From Butyrivibrio sp. (GTDB lineage: Bacteria > Bacillota > Clostridia > Lachnospirales > Lachnospiraceae), in the NCBI GenBank assembly GCA_015056565.1, contig SVGB01000010.1, positions 1-64,000 of the forward strand: a stretch of DNA of 64,000 nt. The letters run 5' to 3'. Positions 39,064 through 48,668 of this stretch are shown in pieces. Positions within the stretch are counted from its first letter, which is position 1, and the number at the start of each line of letters is the position of its first letter. Under the pieces are notes generated by a model. That model was not told where the DNA came from and did not search any database. It saw only the letters and a program-made list of their open reading frames with translations. A program made the translations under genes and the position numbers.

Positions 39064-40875
39064 ATGTTTAAAAAGACTATCCGTATTACCGGAACATACA
39101 AAGACAACTTATATTCAGACAAAAAAGGCTATGGATTCTGGGAGCCTGAAATGGCAACTGTCACATCCATAACCGACCACGAAAGAGCTTTAAAGAGCGG
39201 CGGCTGGGTTAAAAGAGATCTCCTTGAAGATACAGATACGACCGGAAGGGACGTTATCATCTTTAAGATAGCAGTTCCCGAATTTGGCACCTACACCGTA
39301 GATCTTAAGGTCGCTATCGCAAAAGAAAACATCGAAAACATGACGGTGTTCACATCAAGAAGAAACATGCTTGATAACAGGATTTCGATTGATGTGGGCA
39401 AGTGCTATCAGCGCACCTTTAACGTAAATGTAACTCCCTACATCCCTGCTCTTACCAGCACTCCCTGTGAGGACAGATACATATTCGTCAGCATCACAGG
39501 AAAAGGGATCAGCAGGAAGCAATTTGATGACAGCAGTATTTCTTTTGAAATAACTGGAGCCCGCAGGGATCTTCCAGTGATCTGGGTAGGGGGCGATTCA
39601 ACTGTAACTGACCAGCACGCAGGTTTCCCTTACTATCCATCTGGCTCCTGCTGCGGATGGGCACAGACTCTTTCAAGGTACATAGAGGGCGCTGCAGTCT
39701 GCAACCTCTCCCACTCAGGGCTTACCAGCAACTGTTTCAGGGATGATGGGCACTACGAGATCATGACAAAGAGGCTTCTTCCTGGAGATGTGGTAATTCT
39801 ACAGTTTGGACATAACGACCAGAAGCGCAGGAATCTCAAGGCTTTCAAGGGCTATACAGATAATCTCAAAAGATATGTCAGAGAGATCAGAGAACTGGGA
39901 GCGGAAGTCATCCTCTGCTCTCCCATAAGCCGCATTCCCTTAAGGGACTCCGAGGGCCAGAACTACTCTCTTTTAAAGGAGTATAGGGACGCTGTCTGGG
40001 GACTGTCCCAGGAGCTTGATGTTCCCTTTGTTGACCTCCACGACCTTACCTTTAATAAGTGGATCGTATTTGGAGAAAACGCAAAGGACTACTTTAACCC
40101 AGGGGACGTAACTCACACTAATGAGTTTGGCGGAATACTCATAGCTGACCTTTTCATGAACGAGCTAAGGGGTATGAATGAGTCCAAAAATCCGCTAAAG
40201 CCCTATGACAACGGTCTTTCTTTTCCATTCTACAGTGCCGACAGCGATACTCAGGTTCTTCCAAAAGAAGAACCTGAGCCGGATATTTTTTCCATCCCTA
40301 TGCCCTATGTGGACATCAAGGATTACCCTGCCCACGACGAGCTTCAGGCTGCCTTTGAAGCCTGCCTGATGGATCCTTGCGTAATGTATCTTCACCCTTA
40401 CGCAGTAATGCCAAGGGTGCAGCTACTGATGATCCTTTTTAAGGCCCTTCGCATAGCTGGCAAAAGACCTTACTCCGGAAGATTTGAGGATATGACTTTT
40501 GACGAGTGGGATTCCGGATACATGGACACTCTCTGGGAAGAAAACCTCATTGATCCCGACACTATCCACTCCGAGGGGGACAAGCTCTTTTTCAGGCCAG
40601 ATGCGCCTTTGTCCTACGACGAGCTGGACAGCATTCTGGTAAGGTTCCTTGAACCAGACAGAGAGAAAAGAAATATCCCCATTAAAAAGTGCAGAAAAAA
40701 AGCCAAAGACCTTGGGATCGACATAAGAGTTCCAAAGCCTTCTGCTCCAATAAATGAAAGATACGATATAGCTGAAGGCAACAATATTTCAAGAGCTGAA
40801 GTTTATATCTACTTAAAGAGATTCATTGACATTGCAAAAGATATCAAAGAAAGGAACATTACCTTTGAAGCCTGA
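39064..40875 (+). CDS. SGNH/GDSL esterase, rhamnogalacturonan acetylesterase-like (CE12-like), with extra C-terminal region
   Basis: GGDSTVTDQ, GHNDQKRRN, DVTHTNEFG catalytic blocks. Confidence 0.85.
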   Translation: MFKKTIRITGTYKDNLYSDKKGYGFWEPEMATVTSITDHERALKSGGWVKRDLLEDTDTTGRDVIIFKIAVPEFGTYTVDLKVAIAKENIENMTVFTSRRNMLDNRISIDVGKCYQRTFNVNVTPYIPALTSTPCEDRYIFVSITGKGISRKQFDDSSISFEITGARRDLPVIWVGGDSTVTDQHAGFPYYPSGSCCGWAQTLSRYIEGAAVCNLSHSGLTSNCFRDDGHYEIMTKRLLPGDVVILQFGHNDQKRRNLKAFKGYTDNLKRYVREIRELGAEVILCSPISRIPLRDSEGQNYSLLKEYRDAVWGLSQELDVPFVDLHDLTFNKWIVFGENAKDYFNPGDVTHTNEFGGILIADLFMNELRGMNESKNPLKPYDNGLSFPFYSADSDTQVLPKEEPEPDIFSIPMPYVDIKDYPAHDELQAAFEACLMDPCVMYLHPYAVMPRVQLLMILFKALRIAGKRPYSGRFEDMTFDEWDSGYMDTLWEENLIDPDTIHSEGDKLFFRPDAPLSYDELDSILVRFLEPDREKRNIPIKKCRKKAKDLGIDIRVPKPSAPINERYDIAEGNNISRAEVYIYLKRFIDIAKDIKERNITFEA

Positions 40876-42412
40876 TTTTTTCATCGATTACAGAGCAACT
40901 GATACTGAGGCGGTGGTTTTCTGGGATCTGCCAGATAATGCCACAAAGAAGACCACTTATGTGGTGTATCTGGATGGACAAGAAGCCGGCACTTCAACAA
41001 AGACACATTTTTCATTTCATGAGCTTCCTCCCAAAACGGCCCACGAAGTCAGAATTGAAATGATGGTTTCTCCAGAAGATCCCAATGCGAAAGCCATCTG
41101 CCTTAGCAATATCACAGTAGAAACAAGAGCCACCAAAAAGGCTCTGGACATCACCAAAGCACCCTATAACGCTGTAGGTGACGGAAAGGTCCTGAACACT
41201 GCTGCGATTCAGAAAGCTCTTGATGACTGCGATAAGGATTCCTTTGTATATATTCCATCCGGAACTTTTTTGACCGGTGCTCTTAACATGCACTCAGATA
41301 CTGAGCTGTATGTGGATGAGGGAGGACTTCTCCAGGGAACAAGCAATCCTTCAGACTATCTTCCCATGATAAAGAGCCGCTTTGAAGGCTATGAAAGAGA
41401 GTGCTACAGAAGTCTTATAAACATGGGCGAGCTTGATCACGATTCTGACTACAACTGCAGAAATGTCGTGTTAAGAGGAAAGGGCTCCATCATGGGCGGA
41501 GGCTGGGAGCTTGCAAAAGCTATAGCCAAGCTCGAAGCTATACGCCTCAAAGACTTTATTGCATCCCTTGGAGATAAGATAAAAGAATATGAAAAGCCCG
41601 AGACCATTGCCCACAGAGCAAGGGGAAGGCTTGTAAATATGAGCAACTGCCAGAACGTGTGGATCACAGGATTAACCCTTGGTTTTGGTGCTTCCTGGAA
41701 TCTTCACTTTGTATATTCTGACAACATCGTTACTGACCACTGTACCATAAGGTCAGAGGGCGTCTGGAATGGCGATGGCTGGGATCCTGATTCCTCCACC
41801 AACTCTTCCATCTTCGCCTGCGAATTCTATACTGAGGACGACTCAGTTGCCATCAAATCAGGGAAAAATCCTGAAGGCAATATCATTAATCGCCCTTCAA
41901 AAAATATCCGTGTATTTGACTGCATCTGCCACTTTGGCCACGGTCTTTGCATAGGCTCTGAGATGTCTGGCGGCATCGAAGGCGTAAGACTCTGGGACTG
42001 CGACATGGGTCCTACCTGGTCAGGCATCGAGATTAAGGGCACCAAAAAGCGCGGCGGCTACGTAAGAGACGTGGTAGTCAGAAACATCACTGCATCCCAC
42101 GTTATGATCCACTCTGTCACCTTTAACGACGACGGCGAAGGACACCCTGTTCCTCCCATTTTCGAGGACTGCCACTTTGAGGACATGCACCTTCTGGGAC
42201 GCTTCCTTGATAACAACGCCGGCAAGAACGACTGGCACGACTGCCCATCCATCCTTCTGTGCGGCTTTGACGAACCAGGCCACGAAGCCAAAAACATAAC
42301 CTTCAAAAACATCGAAATGGAAAACCCTGCCGAAGGCACCGACAGCATCCACATGGAATACTGCGGCGACGGCATCTCCTTTGAGGGAATGCGTAGCGTT
42401 CCCAGGAGCTAA
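40865..42412 (+). CDS. GH28 (polygalacturonase/rhamnogalacturonase) with N-terminal fibronectin III-like domain
   Basis: Parallel beta-helix GH28 motifs NGDGWDPDSS, DDSVAIKSG, GHGLCIGSEMSGG, IEIKGTKKRGGYVRD. Probable TTG start after AAAGGA, overlapping the upstream gene. Confidence 0.88.
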   Translation: MKPDFFIDYRATDTEAVVFWDLPDNATKKTTYVVYLDGQEAGTSTKTHFSFHELPPKTAHEVRIEMMVSPEDPNAKAICLSNITVETRATKKALDITKAPYNAVGDGKVLNTAAIQKALDDCDKDSFVYIPSGTFLTGALNMHSDTELYVDEGGLLQGTSNPSDYLPMIKSRFEGYERECYRSLINMGELDHDSDYNCRNVVLRGKGSIMGGGWELAKAIAKLEAIRLKDFIASLGDKIKEYEKPETIAHRARGRLVNMSNCQNVWITGLTLGFGASWNLHFVYSDNIVTDHCTIRSEGVWNGDGWDPDSSTNSSIFACEFYTEDDSVAIKSGKNPEGNIINRPSKNIRVFDCICHFGHGLCIGSEMSGGIEGVRLWDCDMGPTWSGIEIKGTKKRGGYVRDVVVRNITASHVMIHSVTFNDDGEGHPVPPIFEDCHFEDMHLLGRFLDNNAGKNDWHDCPSILLCGFDEPGHEAKNITFKNIEMENPAEGTDSIHMEYCGDGISFEGMRSVPRS

Positions 42413-42485
42413 AATAAGCCAAAATAACCGCCCCCGTGTCTCATTGTGCACAACAAGACACGGGGGACGGTTCTTTTGTCTTATT
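42413..42485. repeat. REP-like palindrome, degenerate copy 4
   Basis: AACCGCCCCCGTGTCTCATTGTGCACAACAAGACACGGGGGACGGTT with AATAAG/CTTATT flanks; lies between convergent genes. Confidence 0.85.
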
Positions 42486-45079
42486 TACATCTTCTTGGCT
42501 TTTGCCACAAGCTCTCCATTCTCGACATCGAACAGGATGGTGTCGTGAGGCTTTACCTTGTCCTCAAGGATGAGCCTTGCGGAAAGGGTCTCAACGTACT
42601 TTTGTACAAATCTCTTAAGTGGCCTTGCGCCGTAGATTGGATCGTAGGCGTTGTCGACTACGTACTGCCTTGCAGCATCTGTAAGTTCTACATTTATCTC
42701 TCTGTCTGAGAGTCTCTTGTTAAGATCAGCTACTATAAGGCCTATAATGTTTCCAATGTTGTCCTTGGTGAGAGGTCTGAACATGATGATCTCATCAAGA
42801 CGGTTTAAAAACTCAGGTCTAAAGTGAGCCCTTAAGTCTTCCATCGTGCTGTTTTCTGCGCTTTCACTGATTGTTCCATCGTCCCTGATACCATCAAGAA
42901 GATACTGGGCTCCGATGTTAGAAGTCATGATAAGGATGGTGTTCTTAAAGTCCACAGTTCTTCCCTGAGAGTCTGTTACACGGCCATCATCCAGAATCTG
43001 CAGAAGCACGTTAAATACGTCAGGGTGAGCCTTCTCTATCTCATCGAAAAGAACTACTGCATAAGGTTTGCGTCTTACTGCCTCTGTGAGCTGACCGCCC
43101 TCCTCATATCCAACATATCCGGGAGGTGCTCCTATGAGCCTTGAGACGCTGAACTTTTCCATGTACTCACTCATATCAATCCTGACCATGTTGTTCTCGT
43201 CATCAAACAGTGCCTGGGCAAGGCTCTTGGCAAGCTCTGTCTTACCAACACCAGTAGGTCCAAGGAACAGGAACGATCCAATTGGCTTGCTGGGATCCTT
43301 GATGCCTGCCTTGGATCTCATGATAGCTTCTGAAACCTTGGTGACAGCATCGTCCTGCCCCACTACTCTCTGGTGGAGTTCATCCGCAAGATGAAGAGTC
43401 TTGTTTCTCTCACTCTCAGTGAGCTTATTTACTGGAATGCCAGTCCATCTGCTGATGATGCCAGCAATCTCTTCATCTGAGACTCTTTCATGGACAAGGG
43501 TAGTATCTTTTTCACCAGCTCTTACCTGCTCTTCAGCCTCTTCGAGCTGCTTTTTAAGGGCAGGAAGTTTTCCGTACTGAAGCTCTCCAGCCTTCTCATA
43601 ATCACCATTTCTCTGGGCAATTGCAATCTCAGAGTTGATGGTATCTATCTGTTCACGCATGGCAGCAAGCTTATCAACAGCCTGCTTCTCATTGGTCCAC
43701 TGTGCCTTCAGGGAGTCAAACTGCTCCTGGAGCTCAGCCAGCTCTTTTTGCAGATTGCTAAGGCGCTCTTTGCTAAGGGAATCGTCCTCCTTCTTAAGAG
43801 CAGTCTCCTCGATCTGCATCTGCATGATCTTGCGGTTCATCTCATCAAGCTCAGCAGGCATTGAATCCATCTCTGTCTTAATGAGAGCACAGGCTTCATC
43901 CACCAGGTCGATGGCCTTATCAGGAAGGAACCTGTCAGAAATATATCTGTTTGAAAGAACTGCAGCACTTACAAGGGCTGAGTCCATGATCTTAACGCCG
44001 TGGAATACCTCATATCTCTCCTTGAGTCCACGAAGGATACTGATGGTATCCTCAACTGTGGGCTCCTCGACCATAACTGGCTGGAAACGTCTCTCAAGGG
44101 CTGCGTCCTTCTCAATGTACTGTCTGTACTCATTAAGGGTTGTGGCGCCAATACAGTGCAGCTCGCCCCTTGCAAGCATGGGCTTTAGCATATTGCCTGC
44201 ATCCATTGCGCCGTCAGTCTTGCCTGCACCAACAATAAGGTGAAGCTCATCTATGAAAAGAATGATCTCTCCGTCGGACTCTTTTACATCCTCAAGAACC
44301 GCCTTGAGCCTTTCCTCAAACTCGCCTCTGTACTTGGCTCCGGCCACAAGAGCACCCATATCAAGGGAAAAGATCTTTTTGTCCTTCAGGGCTGATGGCA
44401 CATCGCCGCTGGCTATTCTCTGGGCAAGGGCCTCAACAACTGCAGTCTTACCAACACCAGGTTCACCGATAAGGACAGGGTTGTTCTTGGTCTTCCTTGA
44501 AAGGATCCTTATAACATTTCTGATCTCAGTATCCCTTCCGATGACAGGGTCAAGTTTCTGCCTCTTGGCCTTCTCCACCAGCTCAGTTCCGTACTTGTTG
44601 AGGGTATCATAAGTAGCCTCAGGGTTATCAGTTGTCACATTTCTGTTGCCACGAACTTCAGATAAAACCTGAAGGAATCTGTTCCTGTCGATACCAAACT
44701 CCTGAAGGATATTCTTGACCTCTTTATTAGGCTTTTTGATAACAGCCATGAACAGGTGCTCAACTGAAACATAGGAATCTCCGAGAGCCTTGGCCTCATC
44801 CTCTGCTGACAAAAGTGCCTTGTTGAGATCAGCACCGATATATGGCTGACCGCCTGAAACCTTGGTTCGCTTACTGATACCCTCTTCGATCCTGTTTACA
44901 AAAGACCTTGTGTCCACGCCCATACGCTCCACCAGCTTGGCAATAAGGCTGTCGTCTATTGTCATGAGAGCGTACAGAAGGTGTTCCTGCTCGATCTCCT
45001 GGTTGCCATATTCCACTGCGATCTTCTCGCAGCTCTGAACAGCTTCTATAGATTTTTGAGTAAATTTCTGTATGTTCAT
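42485..45079 (-). CDS. clpB: ATP-dependent chaperone ClpB
   Basis: Two AAA+ domains ([40 protein letters not shown]), middle domain. Start [10 protein letters not shown] after GGAGG. Confidence 0.97.
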   Translation of the reverse strand: MNIQKFTQKSIEAVQSCEKIAVEYGNQEIEQEHLLYALMTIDDSLIAKLVERMGVDTRSFVNRIEEGISKRTKVSGGQPYIGADLNKALLSAEDEAKALGDSYVSVEHLFMAVIKKPNKEVKNILQEFGIDRNRFLQVLSEVRGNRNVTTDNPEATYDTLNKYGTELVEKAKRQKLDPVIGRDTEIRNVIRILSRKTKNNPVLIGEPGVGKTAVVEALAQRIASGDVPSALKDKKIFSLDMGALVAGAKYRGEFEERLKAVLEDVKESDGEIILFIDELHLIVGAGKTDGAMDAGNMLKPMLARGELHCIGATTLNEYRQYIEKDAALERRFQPVMVEEPTVEDTISILRGLKERYEVFHGVKIMDSALVSAAVLSNRYISDRFLPDKAIDLVDEACALIKTEMDSMPAELDEMNRKIMQMQIEETALKKEDDSLSKERLSNLQKELAELQEQFDSLKAQWTNEKQAVDKLAAMREQIDTINSEIAIAQRNGDYEKAGELQYGKLPALKKQLEEAEEQVRAGEKDTTLVHERVSDEEIAGIISRWTGIPVNKLTESERNKTLHLADELHQRVVGQDDAVTKVSEAIMRSKAGIKDPSKPIGSFLFLGPTGVGKTELAKSLAQALFDDENNMVRIDMSEYMEKFSVSRLIGAPPGYVGYEEGGQLTEAVRRKPYAVVLFDEIEKAHPDVFNVLLQILDDGRVTDSQGRTVDFKNTILIMTSNIGAQYLLDGIRDDGTISESAENSTMEDLRAHFRPEFLNRLDEIIMFRPLTKDNIGNIIGLIVADLNKRLSDREINVELTDAARQYVVDNAYDPIYGARPLKRFVQKYVETLSARLILEDKVKPHDTILFDVENGELVAKAKKM

Positions 45080-45149
45080 ATTTCCTCCTCTCCCACAGTA
45101 AGGCAATCTTTTGCCATCTGTGACAAGGGTATTTTTCTGTTCTAGTTTA

Positions 45150-45178
45150 TGTATAACACAAATTAGCACTCTCGTCAA
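45150..45178 (-). promoter_or_regulatory. Sigma-A promoter of clpB overlapping CIRCE
   Basis: Minus strand TTGACG, 17-nt spacer, TATACA. Confidence 0.8.
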
Positions 45179-45189
45179 TAGAGTGCTAA
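45163..45189. promoter_or_regulatory. CIRCE element (HrcA operator) upstream of clpB
   Basis: TTAGCACTC-N9-GAGTGCTAA, perfect. Confidence 0.97.
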
Positions 45190-45323
45190 TACAATTTGCA
45201 ATCACTGTCTTTCGCTTATTTGTGATTTTTTAATTGCTACAATCTTCCGGCAAATTTATAATATTACCATAGATCAAATGGTCCCATGCCCCGTTCCCAG
45301 GGCCCATTTTGTGAGGTGACAGT

Positions 45324-47225
45324 ATGACCAGCCAAAAGAAACTTATCGCCTTTATGGGCGGAATGATAGACGAAGAAAAAAATAGCAATTTCATCCGGGA
45401 GATGGAAAAAGAATGCCGGGATAACGGCTATATCATGCTTGTTTTTGGTTTTTCTGACACATCAACCTGGAACCAGGAAAGAAACAACTGTGAGATGAAG
45501 CTGATCGAGATAGTCTCACATCTTAACCTTACTGCCATCATCATGCAGCTTGAGTTTATTAAGAGCGACTATCTTATAGAAGCCATCAAGGCTCTTGGGA
45601 AGAAAAAGAACATTCCCATCATCGCTATGGAAAGAGAAACGCAGGGCTGTATCAATATTTCCATGCGCTATAAGGAAGGCTTTGCAGACATGGTAAGGCA
45701 TGTGATAGATGAACACGGCTGCCGCAAAGTCAACATGATCGCAGGTTTTAGAGGAGACCACTTCTCTGATGAGAGGATAAGCGCCTACAAACAGGTCCTT
45801 GAAGAGAAGGGAATTCCTTTTGATGAAAAGAGGCTTGGCTACGGTGAATTCTGGGACAGGCCCGCACGGGATGTAACCAGGCAGTTTCTTGCATCCACAG
45901 ATATCCCTGATGCTATTGTATGCGCCAACGACAACATGGCTATCGCAGTCTGCGATGAACTTATTAAGCACGGCTATAGGGTGCCGGAAGACATCATTGT
46001 CACAGGCTTTGATGGAATAAAAAAATGTCTTTTCAAGAAACCATCTATCTCAACGGTAGAGCCTGATTATGAGGATGAAGCCAGACAGCTTATCGAGCTT
46101 ATAAAAAACAGCAGAGGCTACAGTGAACCTGATTCCAAAGTTGAAGTAGACTTTGTACTAAAGCTTCGCGATTCCTGCGGATGCAGAAGGAGCCAGGATA
46201 CTCTTTCAGGAGAAGATGTGACAAACCTCTTTGACAGTTATGAGGATGTCAACTGGGCTGTGACCAACATCAACGCACTGTTTTCTCAGACAGCTCACTT
46301 AGAATCCATGAGGGAGCTGTCTGAGGTTGTAAAAAAGAGCTTGTGGCTCTGGGAAAGAGATTTCCAGTTCGTCTGTGTTTACTCCGAGCTTCTTCGCCCG
46401 GAGATCCCGGAAATTGGCGAAAAGGAATATACCACCTTCTTTAGCTTCAGGGATGAAGTAAGTTCTGAAATTGGTAAGTCTTTTGACGCCGATGAGTTCC
46501 TTCCTGATTTTGAAAAGATCATAGAAACCAATAGCATCAGCCTTATGATCATCAAGCTCCTTCACTCAGGCAACCACATATTTGGTTATATGGTTGAAGG
46601 CACCAGGCACACAACCAACAGGGACATAAGGCGATTTGAAGAGCTTGGCATGACCCTCTCCTCTGCCATCAACAACGTTGTTGCAAACAGAACTCTTGCA
46701 AGAATGCACCGGGAAATGGAAAAGCTCTCTGTGCAGGATTATCTAACCGGTATCCTTAACAGAAGGGGCTTTGTCAATGAGCTCCACAGGCTCATCGACA
46801 TGCCATTTAACAGAAACAGATATCTTACCATCTATTCCATAGATATGGATGGACTTAAGCATATAAACGACTTCTACGGCCACGCTCAAGGTGACTTTGC
46901 CCTTAGCTGTGTCGCAGGAGCCATCCATCACATCGTCAACAGAAATGGTATCTGCGCAAGATACGGCGGCGACGAATTTGCCTGCGCCCTCATCACCGAT
47001 TACCCTGTGGACCTGTCTCCCGACGTGTTCCGCAGCCGCATGGACAACGTTCTTCTTACAAGAAGTGACGTCCAGGAAAAAGAGTATGAGATAACCGCCA
47101 GCATTGGAAGCGCCTACGCACCTATTGACTACAATCTCAATCTCGAAAAGCTCATCACCGAAGCTGACAAAAGAATGTACGAGGACAAAAAGCTAAAGCA
47201 CAAAGGAAAAGTCAGGGAATCCTGA
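45324..47225 (+). CDS. LacI/PBP1-type sensor domain fused to GGDEF diguanylate cyclase
   Basis: N-terminal periplasmic-binding-like LacI sensor (DAIVCANDNMAIAVCDELIKHGYRVPEDIIVTGFDG) and C-terminal LTGILNRRGF...ARYGGDEFACALI. No HTH or signal peptide. Confidence 0.93.
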   Translation: MTSQKKLIAFMGGMIDEEKNSNFIREMEKECRDNGYIMLVFGFSDTSTWNQERNNCEMKLIEIVSHLNLTAIIMQLEFIKSDYLIEAIKALGKKKNIPIIAMERETQGCINISMRYKEGFADMVRHVIDEHGCRKVNMIAGFRGDHFSDERISAYKQVLEEKGIPFDEKRLGYGEFWDRPARDVTRQFLASTDIPDAIVCANDNMAIAVCDELIKHGYRVPEDIIVTGFDGIKKCLFKKPSISTVEPDYEDEARQLIELIKNSRGYSEPDSKVEVDFVLKLRDSCGCRRSQDTLSGEDVTNLFDSYEDVNWAVTNINALFSQTAHLESMRELSEVVKKSLWLWERDFQFVCVYSELLRPEIPEIGEKEYTTFFSFRDEVSSEIGKSFDADEFLPDFEKIIETNSISLMIIKLLHSGNHIFGYMVEGTRHTTNRDIRRFEELGMTLSSAINNVVANRTLARMHREMEKLSVQDYLTGILNRRGFVNELHRLIDMPFNRNRYLTIYSIDMDGLKHINDFYGHAQGDFALSCVAGAIHHIVNRNGICARYGGDEFACALITDYPVDLSPDVFRSRMDNVLLTRSDVQEKEYEITASIGSAYAPIDYNLNLEKLITEADKRMYEDKKLKHKGKVRES

Positions 47226-47375
47226 CAAGACACGGGGACGGACAAGACACGGGGACGGTTCTGCTGACACGGGGACGGTTCTACTGTCAGGTTTTATTTT
47301 GATAAAACCTGACAGTAGAACCGTCCCCGTGTCAGCAGAACCGTCCCCGTGTCTTGTCCGTCCCCGTATCTTGTC
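47224..47375. repeat. REP-like composite palindrome, copy 5: three nested layers
   Basis: Left arm has three tandem GACACGGGGACG units and the right arm mirrors all three, with one difference in the outermost layer (CGTATCTTG). Overlaps the GGDEF stop codon. Confidence 0.95.
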
Positions 47376-47384
47376 CATTCCCTA

Positions 47385-48668
47385 TCAGGTAAGAATCTCC
47401 TTCATGTTGTCGTCCACAATAAATCTTGCATCGATCGCCACATTCCTGGCGCATCTAAGGTGTGTAGTCCCTGTCTTTTCAGTATACCTTCCCCTGCCTG
47501 AAGGACGTTCATCAACCACGACTTCTTTTTTCCCGCTCTGGTTCTTAAATACAAACTCTGCTTCAGTGATGGTTATATTTTCAATAGGAGAATACTCTTC
47601 TCCCAGCATCATGACAGGTCCTTCGCAGGTGATGTACATCTGCTCCATGGTTATGTCATGGACTCTACCCGGAATCCTGTCTGTACCTTCTCTCTTGGTT
47701 GCAGTGATGGCTATGGGCTCTCCCTCTCCCCACCAGTTCCAGACCCCAGTGGTCCTGACCCTTGAATCAAGGAAATTCCTGGTGTTACCCTGAATGCCTG
47801 AAATTCTGATGTTGTAGATTTCGCCTCCGTCTCTTGACCAGATACCAATACCTCTTATGCAGTCCCTGAGGATGCAGCCTGTAACTGTAATGTCGTGAAT
47901 ATCGCCGTAGGTCTCAGTTCCGATCTTGATGCCGGAACAGTTTGATGACAGGATGCAGTCACTTACTATAATGTCCCTGCAGTCTCCATATCTTTTATAC
48001 ATCGGAGTTGTGGACTTGATGACTACGCTGTCGTCGCCACTTACGATCCTGCAGCCTCTTATGATCACGTCCTGACAACAATCAGGATCAATGCCGTCAG
48101 TATTAGGGCCGCGCTTGTTATTCTCAATAACTATGTTGTTTATCCTCACCTTCCTGCAGCCTGCCATGTGCAGGGTCCAGAAGGCGGAGTCGTAAAAGGT
48201 AACGTCAGATACTGTCAGGTTCTCCACATCTTCAAGATAACTCATTCTGGGTCTGAAGCCCGTGACCGCCAGAGGGCTTCCTTCAAAGGCATGCTCAGGA
48301 TCGTCGTCAAAAAAGACTCTCCTGCCCTGACCATCGATCACTCCCGTTCCTGTTATGGCAATATTCTTTTCATGGAGAGCAAAGAGAAAGCAGCCACCTT
48401 CCCAGCCATCCACTTCGTTGTCGTCGCTGTCTTCTTTGAAGTAATCAATCATATCCTCTTCATCGAGACATGATATAAGCCTTGATCCGTGCTCTAAATG
48501 AAGTTCAACATCTGATCTTAATCTCAGCGTCCCAGATAAAAAAGCTCCTGCAGGGATCAGCACTGTTCCGCCAGTCTTTGTGCACTTATCTATTGCTCTC
48601 TGGATTGCCTTTGTGGACCTGGTCTCCCCATCAGGGACAGCGCCAAAGTCCAGAATATTATAGACCAT
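47385..48668 (-). CDS. GH28 family glycoside hydrolase
   Basis: NILDFGAVPDGETRSTKAIQRAIDKC, NTDGIDPDCCQDVIIRGC, SGDDSVVIKS, CSGIKIGTETYGDI. No signal peptide. Confidence 0.9.
   Translation of the reverse strand: MVYNILDFGAVPDGETRSTKAIQRAIDKCTKTGGTVLIPAGAFLSGTLRLRSDVELHLEHGSRLISCLDEEDMIDYFKEDSDDNEVDGWEGGCFLFALHEKNIAITGTGVIDGQGRRVFFDDDPEHAFEGSPLAVTGFRPRMSYLEDVENLTVSDVTFYDSAFWTLHMAGCRKVRINNIVIENNKRGPNTDGIDPDCCQDVIIRGCRIVSGDDSVVIKSTTPMYKRYGDCRDIIVSDCILSSNCSGIKIGTETYGDIHDITVTGCILRDCIRGIGIWSRDGGEIYNIRISGIQGNTRNFLDSRVRTTGVWNWWGEGEPIAITATKREGTDRIPGRVHDITMEQMYITCEGPVMMLGEEYSPIENITITEAEFVFKNQSGKKEVVVDERPSGRGRYTEKTGTTHLRCARNVAIDARFIVDDNMKEILT

Noticed and set aside
42413-42485. Ordinary terminator only
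   Set aside because: It probably terminates both convergent genes, but the GTGTC..GACACGGGGGACGGTT core identifies it as a degenerate member of the repeat family, so it is listed as a repeat.
47224-47375. CRISPR-like array
   Set aside because: Units are palindromic and mirrored with no unique spacers, and no cas genes are present.
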